Source: Heterotrichella gracilis (taxonomy: Eukaryota; Sar; Xanthophyceae; Tribonematales; Xanthonemataceae). Taken from it: a DNA stretch of 64,000 nucleotides. The position numbers and the translations under genes are program-made. Where the stretch lies: NCBI GenBank assembly GCA_032358255.1, contig JAULBX010018192.1, forward strand, positions 21,814 through 85,813, written 5' to 3'. Below the pieces are notes generated by a model, which saw only the letters and a program-made list of their open reading frames with translations, was not told where the DNA came from and searched no databases. How positions within the stretch are numbered: position 1 is the first letter of the stretch; the number at the start of each line of letters is the position of its first letter. This document shows, in pieces, positions 13,001 to 26,972 of this stretch.

Positions 13001-13385
13001 TGCATCAGGACAATACACAAATACCTTTACAGTACCCTTGCTAGACTTTGTTCTCCACAACATCAGACACTGGACACTGCATGCTGACGATGACCTGCGT
13101 GCATCAGAATGCCATGGCATTGCCATCACTGAGGATGTGGTGTGAATGCATCAGAATCCCAATGCCCGCGACCCATTCCACCCCACACACTCTCTACACC
13201 ACCCTTCCATGACCGTGTCCCTGCCTCACAGGTATGCCACAGGCTGTGCGACACCTGGCGCCCTCTCAGGCCCCATGCGCAAGCTGCCTGCATGGATGCA
13301 CGCCTCAATCACATGCCACACCAGCTTTGGCCAGACGGTGGGGCACCTGCACCGCTTCTTCAAGGCGCATGCGGCTGGGTGCTAG
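7031..13385 (+). CDS. CHL1: CHL1/DDX11-type Fe-S DNA helicase
   Basis: Superfamily 2 XPD-like 5'-3' DNA helicase used in sister-chromatid cohesion and replication-fork repair. Fourteen exons: 7031-7226, 7334-7435, 7569-7785, 8011-8200, 8519-8644, 8936-9145, 9493-9673, 10077-10362, 10655-10925, 11231-11503, 11796-12103, 12350-12628, 12738-12788 and 13232-13385. Phases agree throughout and give 947 aa, the usual size for the family. Seen in order: FKPYGIQLEFM Q-like motif, Walker A SPTGTGKS (about 63-70), IIASRTHSQ motif Ia, four Fe-S cysteines (about C238, C256, C285, C322), FDEAH box (about 364-368), LASGTLSPL, GKLSEGINF, and motif VI QCIGRVIRH, ending in TFGQ and HRFF. The LCVNP, CPFL and CPYY context fits CHL1/DDX11 better than XPD, FANCJ or RTEL1. 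Intron 4 is a minisatellite built from the exon 4 edge; intron 5 is introner-like. Confidence 0.95.
8201..8480 (+). repeat. CHL1: Minisatellite in CHL1 intron 4 built from the exon 4 edge
   Basis: The last 20 or so bases of exon 4 and its donor (TCGCGCAAG then GTGGG) recur as degenerate units of about 37-46 bp. Recognisable copies carry TCACGCAAGGTGGGG near 8283-8297 and CCACGCAGGGTGGGG near 8326-8340, each followed by a G-rich run and GGTGCATG. Several copies keep a usable-looking GT donor. Confidence 0.7.
8645..8935 (+). repeat. CHL1: Introner-like intron, copy 2 (CHL1 intron 5)
   Basis: This 291-nt intron is homologous to SR intron 5 at 5256-5525, matching from the GTAC donor through the CATCACACATGT block to the CCGCCAG acceptor. 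The best-matching regions are about 8703-8768 and 8888-8935. Both copies lie in sense orientation within their host genes, as introner-derived introns do. Confidence 0.75.
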
Positions 13386-14692
13386 GGTGTTGCGGGGTGA
13401 TGGGAGGGTTTTGGCGTTGGTAGTGCTGAGCAGGGAGTGTGGGCCCAGGTATTGAGTGCCATTGTTTTTGCAGCTGGCGCTGGGCGGCTGGGTGAAGTTC
13501 CGGGTAAGTGCTACGCAGTGTGCTTGTTATTTAGCTATTTTCCCCCGCATACGGTAGTTTATCAAGTTTTCTTGTCTGTTTACATAGTGTCGCTCGTAGG
13601 AAATATACAATGGAAGTTGCCGGTGGGTCTGTGACTTCTGTGTCTCACCGTGGATATATTTGGTCAGGCATGCTGTAACCTGTGGCGGAGCAAAGTTGTC
13701 AACTTGCCAACTTCTATGGCCTCATGGATGCGGCCGACTGAATGGTGGCATAGTGTCAGGAGTGTGTGTGGGAGGTGCTGCAGGCATCAGACAAGAGGCT
13801 GTGAGCTGAAGTGGTTTGTGGGCTTGCAGGATGTCTGCTGGCACGTACAATTGGCTAGATATTGCAGTGCCCATGGCCCATACATGCTTTTTGGCAATAT
13901 TGGGAATCCTCCCCGTTTAGTTTAACATGATTGCCTTCCCAAGGCCTTTTGCCAAGCACAGCATATCTGTAATTGCTGCAGCGCCTTGTGTTGATCAATG
14001 GCTACTTGCACGCGTTTATCCCTCCAATAGCTTGAAACGAGGAGCAGTTGCAACCAGACACTTGGGCTGCGCACTTCACTGTGCCAGTCGTACTGACCCC
14101 TGTGTGAGGGCACTGATCCAGCAGCAACCAGCAACAGCTTGCGCTCCCTCAAAGACCGATATCGCTTTCTGGCACATATCTTGTGTGTCTCGCGAGGTGA
14201 GTCGGTATATCCCATCTCCTAGGACGTGGGGCACCCAGACGGCTCCCGCCCCAGCTACTGCCCAGCTCCATTCATGGTATCCGCCCTGTAGCACACACAT
14301 TGCTTGGGCATTGGCTTTTCTAAGCTACAAACTGTGTGTGTGTGTATGTCTGTTGGGAGGTGGGCAGTGGTAGTTTGGTTAAGCTTGCTGAAAGTTTTAT
14401 GCTGTCAAGTATGTGCATGCATGCATTCTGTGGATACCTATTTGTATATAACTAGTCAATGGGCTATGCAAGCAGCTCGCGAGTTTGTGGGGCGCACATA
14501 TTAGTACATCTCATGAAAACCGCATGTTTTTGCAACCCTTGCGGGTGGTATGTGCTTTGGATGATCTACAACTTCGTGCCTAGCCACTACCATAGTAGCC
14601 AAACAGCTGTCGCTCTTACCCACCAGCTGGCCTCTGTATCAGGGTTGGATCGTCCCTAGCAACGCTCCTGTCAACGCCCAAAGTACCAGAAA
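13386..14692. other. Intergenic stretch after CHL1
   Basis: No gene recognised. It holds the helicase 3' UTR, a short GT-rich microsatellite near 14335-14346, an ATGCATGC-type run at 14414-14426 and the promoter of the secreted-protein gene that follows. Confidence 0.5.
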
Positions 14693-16595
14693 ATGCGCGT
14701 GGAAACATTATTCCTACTCCTCTGGACGGGCATCGCCCATCAAGTAGAAGCACAGAGGGTGGGCAGTGGGCTTGCAGAAGTGTATGTCCACTCCAGGAGC
14801 TTGCAACAAAGCTCAAGTGGAAACCTTACAGTCAACGCGTTCGTAGGTACGACACCTTCACAACTGCAGGCCATAGCTTCCCCAACTTTTGCCTCCACCT
14901 AGCATATCATGCCCATACCTTGGAACCCCATTCGGTAACTGCCCACAAGTGATCCAATGCTATTTGTAGGCATGGTGTACCGTATTTCTAGCCCACTGCA
15001 ACTTGCACACTTACCAGCTCTATTTCCAGGTCCGCCAAGGACATGCTTAACCAAAACCACGCCTTGACACTTTGCTCAAAACCCTATCTTAGGGACTCTG
15101 CAGCAGCGGTATGGCTGGAGCAACGGGGAGACTCAGGCCTGGCAGGCAGGCTCCGCCTCCTACCTGGACCAGTGTTTTGCCACTCTGAGCAGCGTGGATA
15201 GCTTGAATGCCATTGGCGGTGGCAGCACAGCGTGTGCGAGCGCCACAACCACTGGGGTATGCAGCAGGGAGTGCATGGCAAGCCTGTCAAAGGTAAGCGA
15301 GCAAGAGCGCTACATGTAATGCTCGTGCAGTGCAACCATTGGCGTGCCTTGTTCACCCATGTCAAAGGACTGTGGATGGCTGGATCAGTCCAACAGCCCT
15401 GCGGCCATATGTGCATGCTTTTGGAACACTTTACGCCCTTTGGAAGTGTGGACTGGCACGTGCGTACACATTTTTTGGCGGATTGTGCGATGGCATGGTA
15501 TGCTGTGGCTGGTTGCATGTGCTTACTTGCAACCTTGGTGTGCTTTGCAGCTCCCCTTTGCCTGCCGCAATGGAATCTCGACAGCACCAGAGCCCATTGG
15601 ATGCGGATTGTAAGTCACTCGCACAGCACAGCCAGTGTATGCATGCAGGAGCCAGGCGCTGGTGCCATACCCTGCGCTATGATTGCGAAGCAAAGTGCCC
15701 GCCGCTGCATGTGTGATGTGTGATGCCATGGCGGTACGGACATGGCGCCACTGCCAACTGCATGCAACAGAGCTTTTGCCTGGCCATCCTTTCATTCTGC
15801 AAGGTGTGCATGTTACATGCGCACCCATCGCAAAGTGATGGCATGCAACCCATCTCCATTTGCAGGACGTACCTGTTGAAAAAGTGCCGTATCCCAGTCA
15901 CCACCACTGCCAGGAATTGTAACTTTTCCCCCCCAGCATCTAGCTCACCACCCGCACAGCCGCCAGCGGTCGCCCCACAAATCCCACCACCAGCAACAGC
16001 GCCAGCACCAATGCCAGCAGGGAGCCCCATCGCTTCTCCCACCGTTGCACCAGCGCCGGTACCCAATGCTGCAACACCAGCGCCCATGCCTGCTGCAACA
16101 CCCCAGCCAGCCCTTGCACCCCTGATGCCGGCAGTGGTCACACCTGGTGAGCTGATGGCTTGATCTCGCGGCGACTAACGTGCCCATCATATGCTTTTCT
16201 AGGTCATGCATGCATAATCAGCTGCTTTTTAGGCCAAGCATGCATAATCAGCTGCCAAAATGTCAGATTGGGAATCAAGCACCTTGTCCATAGCATGGAA
16301 AGGAGCAAAGTCATCATTGCATGGAACGCTGCATACCGTGTAGCCCACTACATCCAAGCTTTGAATCATAATACTCCTTTTTCGTGTCATGCTGCTGTGG
16401 CGCATTTTCTCTAGTAACGCATGTGTTGTTCACCTTGCAGTGGGTCCTGCGACTGCCCCCAGCACAGACGTCGGGGTCTCTGGCAGCCTAGCCAGCCCCC
16501 CCCCTCCTCCCCACAATGCAGCAGCTACAGTCAGCGTATCCAGCTGGCTAGCTGCAGCTGCTGCCGTGGTTGTCGCGCTGGCGGCGCTTCTATGA
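14693..16595 (+). CDS. Secreted cysteine-rich protein, probably GPI-anchored
   Basis: No family recognised. Five exons: 14693-14846, 15093-15292, 15551-15609, 15866-16146 and 16441-16595; phases agree and give 282 aa. Residues 1-20 form a signal peptide (MRVETLFLLLWTGIAHQVEA). The middle (about 55-160) has spaced cysteines (DQCF, TACA, GVCSREC, FACR, IGCGL, KKCR, NCNF) suggesting a disulphide-bonded domain. Next comes a 100-residue Pro/Ala/Ser-rich stalk. The end is a hydrophobic tail (WLAAAAAVVVALAALL) directly before the stop, as in GPI-anchor signals. The likely site is the cell surface or wall. The layout resembles algal wall or agglutinin-type surface proteins in general form only. Confidence 0.72.
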
Positions 16596-18429
16596 GAGCC
16601 TGCTGAACGAGGTTGCACAGGAATGCTGGATCTCTACTGCACGATCCTCCAGAGTGCGCTGTGCAGTACAGCATGCTTATGGCTGCTTTGCCATTAGCAT
16701 CCTGCGCATGGCAGCTATACAGGCCATGGAGACAATGTCCAGCCTTAATGGAGCTAGAGAGAGGGGGCTGCCGCCGCTCTCATTACTCCTATATGTTTGG
16801 AGCACCGCATATGAGTAGGGGTGCGCAGATGCAGTACATGGGGATGAGGGTTTGGTCCAGGGCTGGGAGGGCGACTCTGTCCTCTGCAAGTTGAAACGAA
16901 TACCTTTGCAATTGCAACGAATGATCATGAATGTGGCTTGCTTTGCATAATGATAGCAGGGCCACCTGTGGTGGTTACAGTACATAGGCCAGCTTGCCGC
17001 AATGTGAGAAACGAACACATCTACCTTGGGCCGGGTCACCCGGCGCCACAAGATAGATTTTTTTTCTTGGAATGTACGTATTTATGAACATAGTAGCATG
17101 AATAACCCAGTGAAACCCGATCGGTGGGCCATCAAGACCCTTTGGCACAGATAGTATGCATGGTACAAAATCTGTAATTTCCACTAGGAGACAGAACATA
17201 AATTTTATTGCAGTGCGCAAAACGAAATTGTTGGTATGTGGAGTAATCGGTGCACCATCAGTCCATGTCACGACTACACAGATATTGCTCAGCATACTAT
17301 CAGTGTACTACTAGTATGGCATACTATTAGCATGTACGGGGCATGGGTACAAAATTTAATGAAGGGTGACCCATTGTACATGATTGTGAGGAACGCGTGG
17401 CTTCACTCGCCAACCGTTACGGTGCTGTCAGCCAGACGTATCGTATCATATAATGATTTTGACCACCTGGGATCTACAATTGGAAGACGAGCGCTCACTT
17501 GCAATATTGTACTCTGAGTCAGTTGCTGTCCCAGTGCTGTTGACTTCGTTGCATTTCACCCAAGGAAATTTTCTGCAGCCTGCCAAAATGTTGCAGGGGT
17601 ACTGTACCATCGCATGGTATACATGTTGCCAAATGGGGACCAACAAAATCGAACAGGTATAGAGGCTGATACTCCAGGCCGCCCCATCACAATTATGATC
17701 ATCATATGCCGTGCGCTCTTATACTATGGCACCAAGTCTTGCATACAGTCCCTGGGGTGGCATACGATGTGATGTTAACAGACATTTAGCAGCAAAGCAG
17801 TCTGATGCTCAGCCTGGACAGTCATTCCTCCATCTGCACTCTTTCGTTTCAGTGACTGCAGTACATGTAAACCATCTCCAGCACTCCTTTCAAATTGTCA
17901 CGGATACAATGGTCAGCACACTATATTCATCACATTACAACCTACTGCTGCGTTGGCAACGCAGCAGTAGGTTGTAATGTGATGAATATAGGTGCAGCAT
18001 GTCCACATTTTGCTGCAAACTTTGAATCAAAACTCCCCACATGGCCATCCGGGTGCAAATGTGTACACCATTAGGTGCGATGTATTTCATTGTACCCTAT
18101 CAGCATGGATGCTGCATGCATGTAGGTGTACTTGACTTAGGTCATTTAAATGGTGTTTTTCTACACATGGCACTCACCCTCATTATGGCCATAATCAGAC
18201 TGATTCAGATACTCTGTTCAACATCCTTTTTTAGCGCTTCCAGTTTCTGTTCAATGTCTTTCATCACTGCCTGCAGCCTGCACAGCATGCCGCATTGAAT
18301 GCATGTACATATTATTTTTCAGTCCCCAGAACAGGCAACTGAAAGCAGCATTACTAATTGAATTTGGCTGTGAGTCAGGTAATGTGCGAAACATAAATAG
18401 AGTGAAACATTTTGAACGCATTGAATGCC
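16596..18429. other. Intergenic stretch with a long palindrome
   Basis: No gene recognised over about 1.8 kb. The only strong structure is the perfect palindrome at 17921-17991, listed separately. The genes on the two sides converge here. Confidence 0.5.
17921..17991. repeat. Perfect palindrome, 35-bp arms with 1-nt centre
   Basis: The left arm starts CTATATTCATCACATTACAA and the right arm ends TTGTAATGTGATGAATATAG. The arms pair over all 35 bases around a single central G at 17956. With a one-base bulge, four further pairs form outside. It does not look like a terminator or tRNA. Confidence 0.9.
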
Positions 18430-19632
18430 TTACTCCTCTAGGCCTGTTCCCCTCTCCACAGATCTCTTTATCTGCGCCACAGCCAGTTCGTTGATCTTCT
18501 TCACATCTGCTGCAAAGTGCTCCTGCAGGTATGGAAAGGGACGTGTTGATCGCCATGATGCGTCATCAGTATTGCAACATGGGCTACAGGTTGGCGGTGT
18601 GTCAATGCCATTCATGACTGTCAGACCAGTGAACAATGTGCCTGAGAACATCAGCGCAAAGGCATTTGCACGCCCATGGATCCATATGCAAGGTGCATAC
18701 CCCAGTTGGCTGTGAGTGCAGTAGTCGCCGTTGGCCAAATGGATGGGGTGTTGCTATTCTGTCACTATGCCATGGCTCAGTAAAATTTGCACAGGCTGGG
18801 CATCATGCATAGCATTGCAGCTTTGGTGTGCAGACTATCAGCTGCCAGCATTGCGACATAATGGGCATGAAACAATCACTGGTGACACATGATGTTTGCG
18901 ACAATATGGATTCTGCAGACTCTTACTTACCATGATTGCACTCTGGAGTTCATCCGACTCTTTCATTCTCCTTGATGTCTGCGTGTGAGCAGCCTTTGCC
19001 TTTTTTTGCATCCTCACTGATGACCCGGATACCGCTGTGAGGTCCTCAGACAGTGCAGACTGCAGCTGTTGCTCAAGCTCCTGTATCTGGCATTGCAAAG
19101 CAGGTTTCAAAAACACATGCGGGTACTCAGGAGTGCTGTGAGCCTTTCACATTCACGCTGCATGGCCCACCACCAATGGCTGGCTTGCGTGGCACACTTG
19201 AGGCGCAGGCGCAGGCTTCTGTGGACTGCACTGGTTTAGGCCATTGGGATGGCAAGTATCAGCATGACCCACTGTGACCCATCTTTTGACTTTCCAAGGA
19301 ACAGCATTGGGTTAATGACAAGGGTAACCAACCTGTTGCTGTAGAGCAGTCCTGAGGCTGTCCACTGATGGGATACCCTCCTCATCCAACAGCAGCCTTG
19401 TGCCACCAATCATGGGGCCTGCTTGATCAACCACTGCCGTTATGTGGCCTCCCTTCCTCTTCTTCGATGCGGGTTTGGCTGCCAAGTCCTGCTTTCCAGT
19501 GGCAGCAGCCTTTGCAGGCTGGTGGGAGCCCTTGCCTGCTTTGGAGCCCTTGCCCAGTGGGACCTTCTCCTGAGTCTCAACTGTGGGCTGCTCTGTATCT
19601 GCAAACCTGAGTTGCTTTTTACGAGGAGCCAT
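18430..19632 (-). CDS. Small basic coiled-coil protein, function unknown
   Basis: Not recognised. Three exons on the minus strand: 19333-19632, 18931-19086 and 18430-18522, all in phase 0, giving 182 aa. The first 60 or so residues are Lys/Ala/Gly-rich with a KKRK stretch, a possible nuclear localisation signal. A conserved-looking segment GPMIGGTRLLLDEEGIPSVD follows. From about residue 95 to the end the sequence is heptad-like (TALQQQIQELEQQLQ, KESDELQSAIM, ADVKKINELAVAQIK), so a coiled coil is expected. The overall form resembles small chromatin, synaptonemal or kinetochore proteins, but no motif proves that. Confidence 0.68.
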
Positions 19633-20738
19633 CGTGATCTGTACCCTTCTCGTCTTGTGCGGCGTGGTTGGTTACCTATTGGAGCCTTATGAGACAGTCA
19701 GCAGACGGTTTCTCAGGCACTGGCCAGGTGTAAAAGTGTGGCAGGAAAACGTCCACAGCAAAGCATGCAGGGCACAGGTAGGTCTATTGTAATGCAACGT
19801 GGTACTCGTATTGTAGGCAGACTGCTGCTGGACTGATGGGCGATTTCTGAACCGCCAAACCCAACTCGATAAGGGATTTAAAATATTCCCTGTTATTTGG
19901 TAAACCAATACCCTTTAGGGTTTTTTGACTGTTTATATTCGCAGTGGGGGGACAGCAGCGATTACCTAGCTATTGTTGCTCGCGCAGCATCTAAGAAGGC
20001 TTGCACAGTGCTCTGGAACAGTTGGAAGCAGCACCTATTGCCTGGCAGATACACTGTTACTTCCTCCGTCGAAAGTGGTGCTGGATGCCGATATGCATGC
20101 ATGAATTCATTGGCAGTGCCTGTTAGTCGACTAAATCTGCAACCGCTTAAAGGTTATGCTTGAAAATTTTATCAAGTGGTGTTGACACGCAATCAAAGAC
20201 TTCAGGTAACCAGCGTGACTAACACTACATGCTTGCCATGTATATGCATGCATATCACCTAGCATCTCATTCCTGGGCCTCCAAAGAACCGTTCTTAGGA
20301 ATAGGTGCACCTCTCTGGATGATTTGACATCGAAACCCACCACTCTAGAAGTAGTAAAACATACCTGGCTAGCGCTGTGTCGTAGTGAAGGTATTGACAG
20401 GGACTAGTTGGTGCCTTGCAATCCCTCTGCAGTGGTCCTGAATCGGGAGGGAATCAAACCCTCTGCAAAGGTCCTGTTGTGGCACTCTATTGGGATAGAG
20501 GGGTTTGCAAAATCTTCACCAGCCTTCATCTGCCCACAACCCGCTGCAACTGCTGCATTGGGTGTTGCACTATTGTTCAGTATTGTGACCCTATTACCCC
20601 AGAGTACCCTACCTCAGTCAGCGGGCTCCGCTCCTCACCAACATCTGTGAGACCTGTATCCACTGCAAATATCCAGGAAAAACAACATATACCTCACCCA
20701 AGTGAGGTGGGACTATTCAAGCCACGACAGGCACAAGC
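19633..20738. other. Divergent intergenic region
   Basis: Shared upstream region of the coiled-coil gene (leftward) and the F-box gene (rightward). It contains a perfect palindromic ATGCATGC-type element at 20242-20255 and another run at 20092-20103. No gene seen. Confidence 0.5.
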
Positions 20739-22643
20739 ATGGCCATCACGAGGAGCCGAGGAGCATTACGCCAGGGGCCTACAGGAGAACCCCAGGGGAC
20801 TGCTGGCCATGAGGATCGATCACCGCCACGTGCTGCCAAACCCCTCCATGCCTGCAACATCAACAGCTTGCCGGATGGGGTCCTGTCGCAGGTAAAGCTT
20901 GCCTGGTAACAAGAAGGCACTGGCAGTCACTGCTTCCAGTGTTTGCACTCGCCAAGTTTGCGGCTAAGCACAGTGCCACCCATATGAGCAGGTATCTGGC
21001 GTACCATCGGGAGGTGTCCTGCTAATGGAGCCATGCCCTCAGGAGGTGTCCGGTGTTGCAGGTGCTTCAGGGGCTGGCACTACCCGAGTGTGCGCAAGCT
21101 GCCACTGTGTGCAAGCGCTGGCATGACCTGATGTGTTGCCAAGGCGGGATGTGGGAGTACATTGATGCTGCTGCTTGCAGGGAGGATGGAGGGACCAGGC
21201 TTTGGCCAAGCTTGAAAGAAGTGCTCCCCCATCTCGCGCATACAAGGCAGTTAGATATTGGATACAATCTGGAGGTCAGTCACGTATTTGTGATGTGTAC
21301 ATGTGCGCATGTTGTTGATGCTGAATTACACCTACCACAGTACCCAGCTGCCTGGTTGGCTGCTACCAACCATCTGCAAGTCAGCTCAAATCATCATTAT
21401 GTCATCGTAAGCATGCTCTTGCTGAAGGTGAAGGGCACAAACCCATTTCTGTATTGTGTGGCCGTGCTAGCATCCTATGACACACGGTTAAGGCACAACC
21501 CACTGCAAACTGTCCGACAAGTAGCAAGTTATCACAATATTTTGATTGCTAGCAGCGGGAATGTCATAATGGTGGTTCCGGCTGCACGTGGCATGCTTTA
21601 CTGCCATCAAATTAAAGTGTACTCAGATTGCTACCATGTTGATTGCACTAAACGCTGATACCCTGTTGCAGTGATCACTTGAAGGCATGCTTTACTTTGT
21701 TGATGCATCAATGTTCCATTCAGTTAAGAAATGCATCACCCTCCCTTGTATGCAGGCCGATGAGTGCCTTCAGGTCCTTCAAGCGCTGCAACCCAACCGC
21801 ATCCGACAGCTGTACATGGATGTCGAAGTATGTCCAGCACCGTCCCGCAGGCCTGACGACAGCATGGCGCCAATCTTCAAGGGCCTGGCGCGCCTGCATA
21901 ACCTGGAGGGATTGAAGCTCCATCCCACTTTGGATTACTCAATGTACATGCACATGGACAGCGCAAAGCTGACTGCCTTGACGCTCATCCTTGAACGCGC
22001 ATCAGTCCTGCGACTCCCAGACACCGGCGACTGGTGGCCACCATCGCTGACAGAACTCAACATCTGGGTGAACATCCCGTTGGCAGTCAATCTGTTGGCT
22101 CCAGGTGCGGAGGGAGGCAATGTTTGGGCCCGCCTTCTGCCTCCTGTGAAGCGCTTATCCTGTGATGGCTTCAACTTTTTTGACCGCCACCTGCCGGCAT
22201 TGGTGCCGCACCTGTCAACCACGCTGCAGCAGCTCGAGCTTCCGAGCAGCAGCTCAACGCTTCCAGTTTCCATCACATTTCCGGCGTTGCCCAACCTCAT
22301 ACAGCTGGATGTGCCGGAAGAGGCATGGGATTGCGTGCTGCTGACTGCACCCATCAACCCTCACCTCCGGCTGCCGTGGGACTGGCGCCCCAGCAGTACC
22401 CTAAGGGTGACTGGGAATGGCTGGGAGATAGCTGTGGATGGTGCAGGGGTGCGAGAGGTAAAGGAGCGGCAACATAGCTGTGAGTGGTTTGTGGGCCAGC
22501 CGCTGGGAGCTGCCACTTCAGCCCTGATAGTCCAGGTCGTTGGGGACCTGGACCGCCTGGCTGCGCTGCGCTGGGTGGGGGAGCTGCTGCATTTAGTGAC
22601 GCAATATCATATCTCCCCAGTTCATCAGATTCCGATAATGTAA
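20739..22643 (+). CDS. F-box/LRR-like protein, intron-containing paralogue
   Basis: Probable substrate receptor of an SCF ubiquitin ligase. Exons 20739-20891, 21062-21274 and 21756-22643 give 417 aa with matching phases. The F-box spans the first junction: INSLPDGVLSQ, then VLQGLALPECAQAATVCKRWHDL. Degenerate leucine-rich repeats follow (RIRQLYMDVE, LHNLEGLKL, LTALTLILE, SLTELNIWV). Near the C-terminus a block with LLTAPINPHLRL, then TGNGWEIAVDGAG, recurs in two more loci of this window (53.8 and 60.0 kb). The start is the first ATG in frame with the F-box. Activity is inferred from the F-box only; no partner is encoded nearby. Confidence 0.8.
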
Positions 22644-24045
22644 ACTTGGATGGTTCATGACTAAGATAACCATTGCACTGTATGCCATGCATGTATACGC
22701 ATATGCAACCCTGCTGGGAAGGGCTGGAGTCACTGGACGGTACTAACAATCAGCTGCAGCTTTCATATGATGCACAGCGAGGCCTCATGTCACGTAATTT
22801 GATGGTGGTGCACCGTGCCGCTGATTTGCTTGGAGTTTTGGCAGCTCAAACACCTCCACATTTTTGCGCAAAATGTGGAGGTGTTTCAACGCCTAGCCTG
22901 CCACCGATATAGCCTACACAATTGCTTCTATGTGTGAAAACTCTTCTTTGTGGTATTTCAAAAAGGGCTATGTGTTCATATCAAATATTATTTGAGTAGC
23001 GAGTCCTCAGTGTGCCCATATTCTGCAGGCTCCCACTGCCACCAATTCTTTCCCCACTTTTTTGAAATATTTCAGAATTTAATTTTTTTTTCAAAATACA
23101 TTGGCAAAATGAATCAATATGTCATGGGTAAACTAGCAGTGTTTCGATGTGTACAAGCTGCTTGTTTTACATGCATGCCGCCATGGTGTGGTGCTGGTAG
23201 TGTGTGGTCAGTGACTAAGAAAATGACTATCGTCAGCAATCTTCTCTTCCTTTGACACACTGTAAAAGTACCCGATATTGTACTCTGTTTTGAATAATTC
23301 CTGATGAGTTATGACATATGAAGCTGGTGAATACAACACCAGATCTGGAATTGTGTCGACACTGTGGCCAATGCACTGGGGATACAACCATGAAAAAACT
23401 ATGAGGAATTGTGCGAGACGCCTATGAGGTAACCATGAGAAACTGTAACCCCCGTTTCCATAATGCCATTGCCCGGGCATGGAACCACACATGCATATCC
23501 TGGACTATTATATCCAATCAGAATTCAGATTTTGAACATTAGGAATTACAGGCAGTACACGGGTATTGCGGTGTACTCCAGATTCCTTTTTAAAAGGAAT
23601 GAATACTCAGCAAACGTTATAGAAGTGCTGAGATTTCAGTCACTGCAATTGAAATTATGCAGCCTCAAATTGCTAAGATCAAAGTCACGGTCACAGCACG
23701 AGTAGTGGAGCAGTGCTGTGCCACAATAAAACATAGAACCAATGGCATTGAAATGCCACCATGGACCACCGTGGACGTCTTTTGTTGAAAAACAAATCAA
23801 TGTATTTTTCAAAAATATCTATGCTCACTGACGTTGCTTATACGAGTCACATCGTGTTGAACTAATTGCAAAATTTTCACGACTCCACACTTGGCTTTCT
23901 CCACGCGTCGCCGACAATTATTGGCATAAAGACCTTCAGCTCTCTGAGCCCTCCAAACTGCTCTGCCAAGCTACTCGAACACAATGAGCGCAGGGAGCTG
24001 AAAGTATGGAGGGGCTCTCACTGGGTGGTTCAACAACTGTGCACC
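22644..24045. other. Convergent intergenic region
   Basis: Lies between the 3' ends of the F-box gene and KdsA. It contains the 17-bp-arm stem-loop at 22848-22886 and A/T-rich sequence around 23040-23110. No gene is seen. Confidence 0.5.
22848..22886. repeat. Stem-loop, 17-bp perfect arms
   Basis: Left arm AAACACCTCCACATTTT (22848-22864), loop TGCGC, right arm AAAATGTGGAGGTGTTT (22870-22886). It lies about 205 bp past the F-box stop codon, so it could shape the 3' end of that transcript. Confidence 0.85.
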
Positions 24046-26933
<2,888 letters not shown>

Positions 26934-26972
26934 ATGTGGCCGGAGCTTTGTTTGTGACGTGGTGTCGTTGAG
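26934..26972. promoter_or_regulatory. Very short divergent spacer between KDSA and D-cysteine desulfhydrase
   Basis: Only 39 bp separate the two predicted start codons. Promoter elements of each gene must therefore lie inside the other gene's first exon or intron, unless a further upstream exon exists. An ATGCATGC run lies at 26827-26839 in KDSA intron 1, and the desulfhydrase ATG itself sits in ATGCATGC. Confidence 0.55.
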
